From an uncultured Balneolaceae bacterium (GTDB lineage: Bacteria; Bacteroidota; Rhodothermia; Balneolales; Balneolaceae): 13,129 nt of DNA. The notes below the pieces were generated by a model that was given only the letters and a program-made list of their open reading frames with translations, searched no databases and was not told where the DNA came from. A program made the translations under genes and the position numbers. Positions 13,008 to 13,129 of the stretch are shown here, in pieces. The number at the start of each line of letters is the position of its first letter. Within the stretch, counting starts at the first letter, position 1. The stretch lies in assembly GCA_937982515.1 (NCBI GenBank), contig CALJMB010000316.1, positions 1-13,129 on the forward strand. The letters are read 5' to 3'.

Positions 13008-13129
13008 TCAGCTTACTCCTGCATCGGCCTCCGTAGGCGGTACTACGTATATCCGGTTATTTTCTCTTGCTTTACTGATGTTATATAGTAACCTGTACCG
13101 ATTATGTTCCGGCCTATCTCTGTGGGGAG
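13008..13129 (-). CDS. Possible 3' end of an unidentified gene (runs off the window)
   Basis: One minus-strand frame is open from the window edge (first full codon at 13127) to a TGA at 13008-13010, giving 39 residues that include NRYRLLYNISKARENNRIY and end VVPPTEADAGVS. The composition, with mixed charged and hydrophobic residues and a Pro-rich tail, looks protein-like, and the other two minus frames are stopped within this stretch. It is too short to assign or be sure of. A CCGG-tg-CCGG hairpin followed by ATTTT just downstream (about 12985-13004 on the plus strand) could be a weak terminator. Confidence 0.35.
   Translation of the reverse strand, partial: PHRDRPEHNRYRLLYNISKARENNRIYVVPPTEADAGVS

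Overview
The window looks like chromosomal DNA of a bacterium from the Bacteroidota/Balneolota/Rhodothermota (FCB) side of the tree. Clear Shine-Dalgarno sequences are absent before most starts. Several genes have TAnnTTTG-like -7 boxes upstream. The protein set (M1 peptidase with a GGGMEYP motif, RarA, PccB-type carboxyltransferase, a GroES-like paralogue, a CcmA-like ATPase, a DUF1328 protein) and the mid-range base composition fit such an organism. This placement is inference; no rRNA or other taxonomic marker is present.

Layout from left to right. (1) 1-915 (+): the 3' part of an M1-family zinc metallopeptidase, followed by a strong intrinsic terminator. (2) 968-2269: about 1.3 kb without a gene, packed with several classes of intergenic palindromic repeat. 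(3) 2270-4673 (+): a two-gene sensor kinase/response regulator operon whose genes overlap by 11 bp. (4) 4674-5063: a repeat-filled gap between convergent genes, with relatives of the elements in block 2. (5) 5064-6449 (-): rarA (AAA+ ATPase), with a candidate promoter lying inside a CACAAAG-type repeat. (6) 6754-10005 (-): a likely operon in which an unrecognised 561-aa protein with an acidic linker is followed 15 bp later by an acyl-CoA (propionyl-CoA type) carboxylase carboxyltransferase subunit. (7) 10166-10795 (+): a stand-alone CcmA-like ABC ATPase. (8) 10834-11208 (-): a GroES-like protein with no groEL beside it. (9) 11209-11527: a gene-free stretch with a striking folded element. (10) 11528-12031 (-): an unrecognised 167-aa protein. 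(11) 12032-12767: gene-free, holding a 171-bp element with nested inverted repeats. (12) 12768-12932 (-): a 54-aa DUF1328 membrane protein. (13) 13008-13129 (-): a possible 3' end of another gene.

The genes are mostly separate housekeeping or stress functions: proteolysis, two-component signalling, replication-fork maintenance, propionyl-CoA metabolism, transporter ATPase, chaperonin cofactor and envelope stress. I see no defence island, prophage, CRISPR array or biosynthetic cluster. The unusual content is non-coding: at least five kinds of inverted or dispersed repeat, some shared between distant gaps of this same window, and two elements (11430-11526 and 12402-12572) whose arm differences are mostly or entirely tolerated as G-U pairs only when the + strand is the RNA. 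The best protein targets for follow-up are the 561-aa carboxylase neighbour and the ABC ATPase, which lacks the usual Q-loop and H-loop residues.
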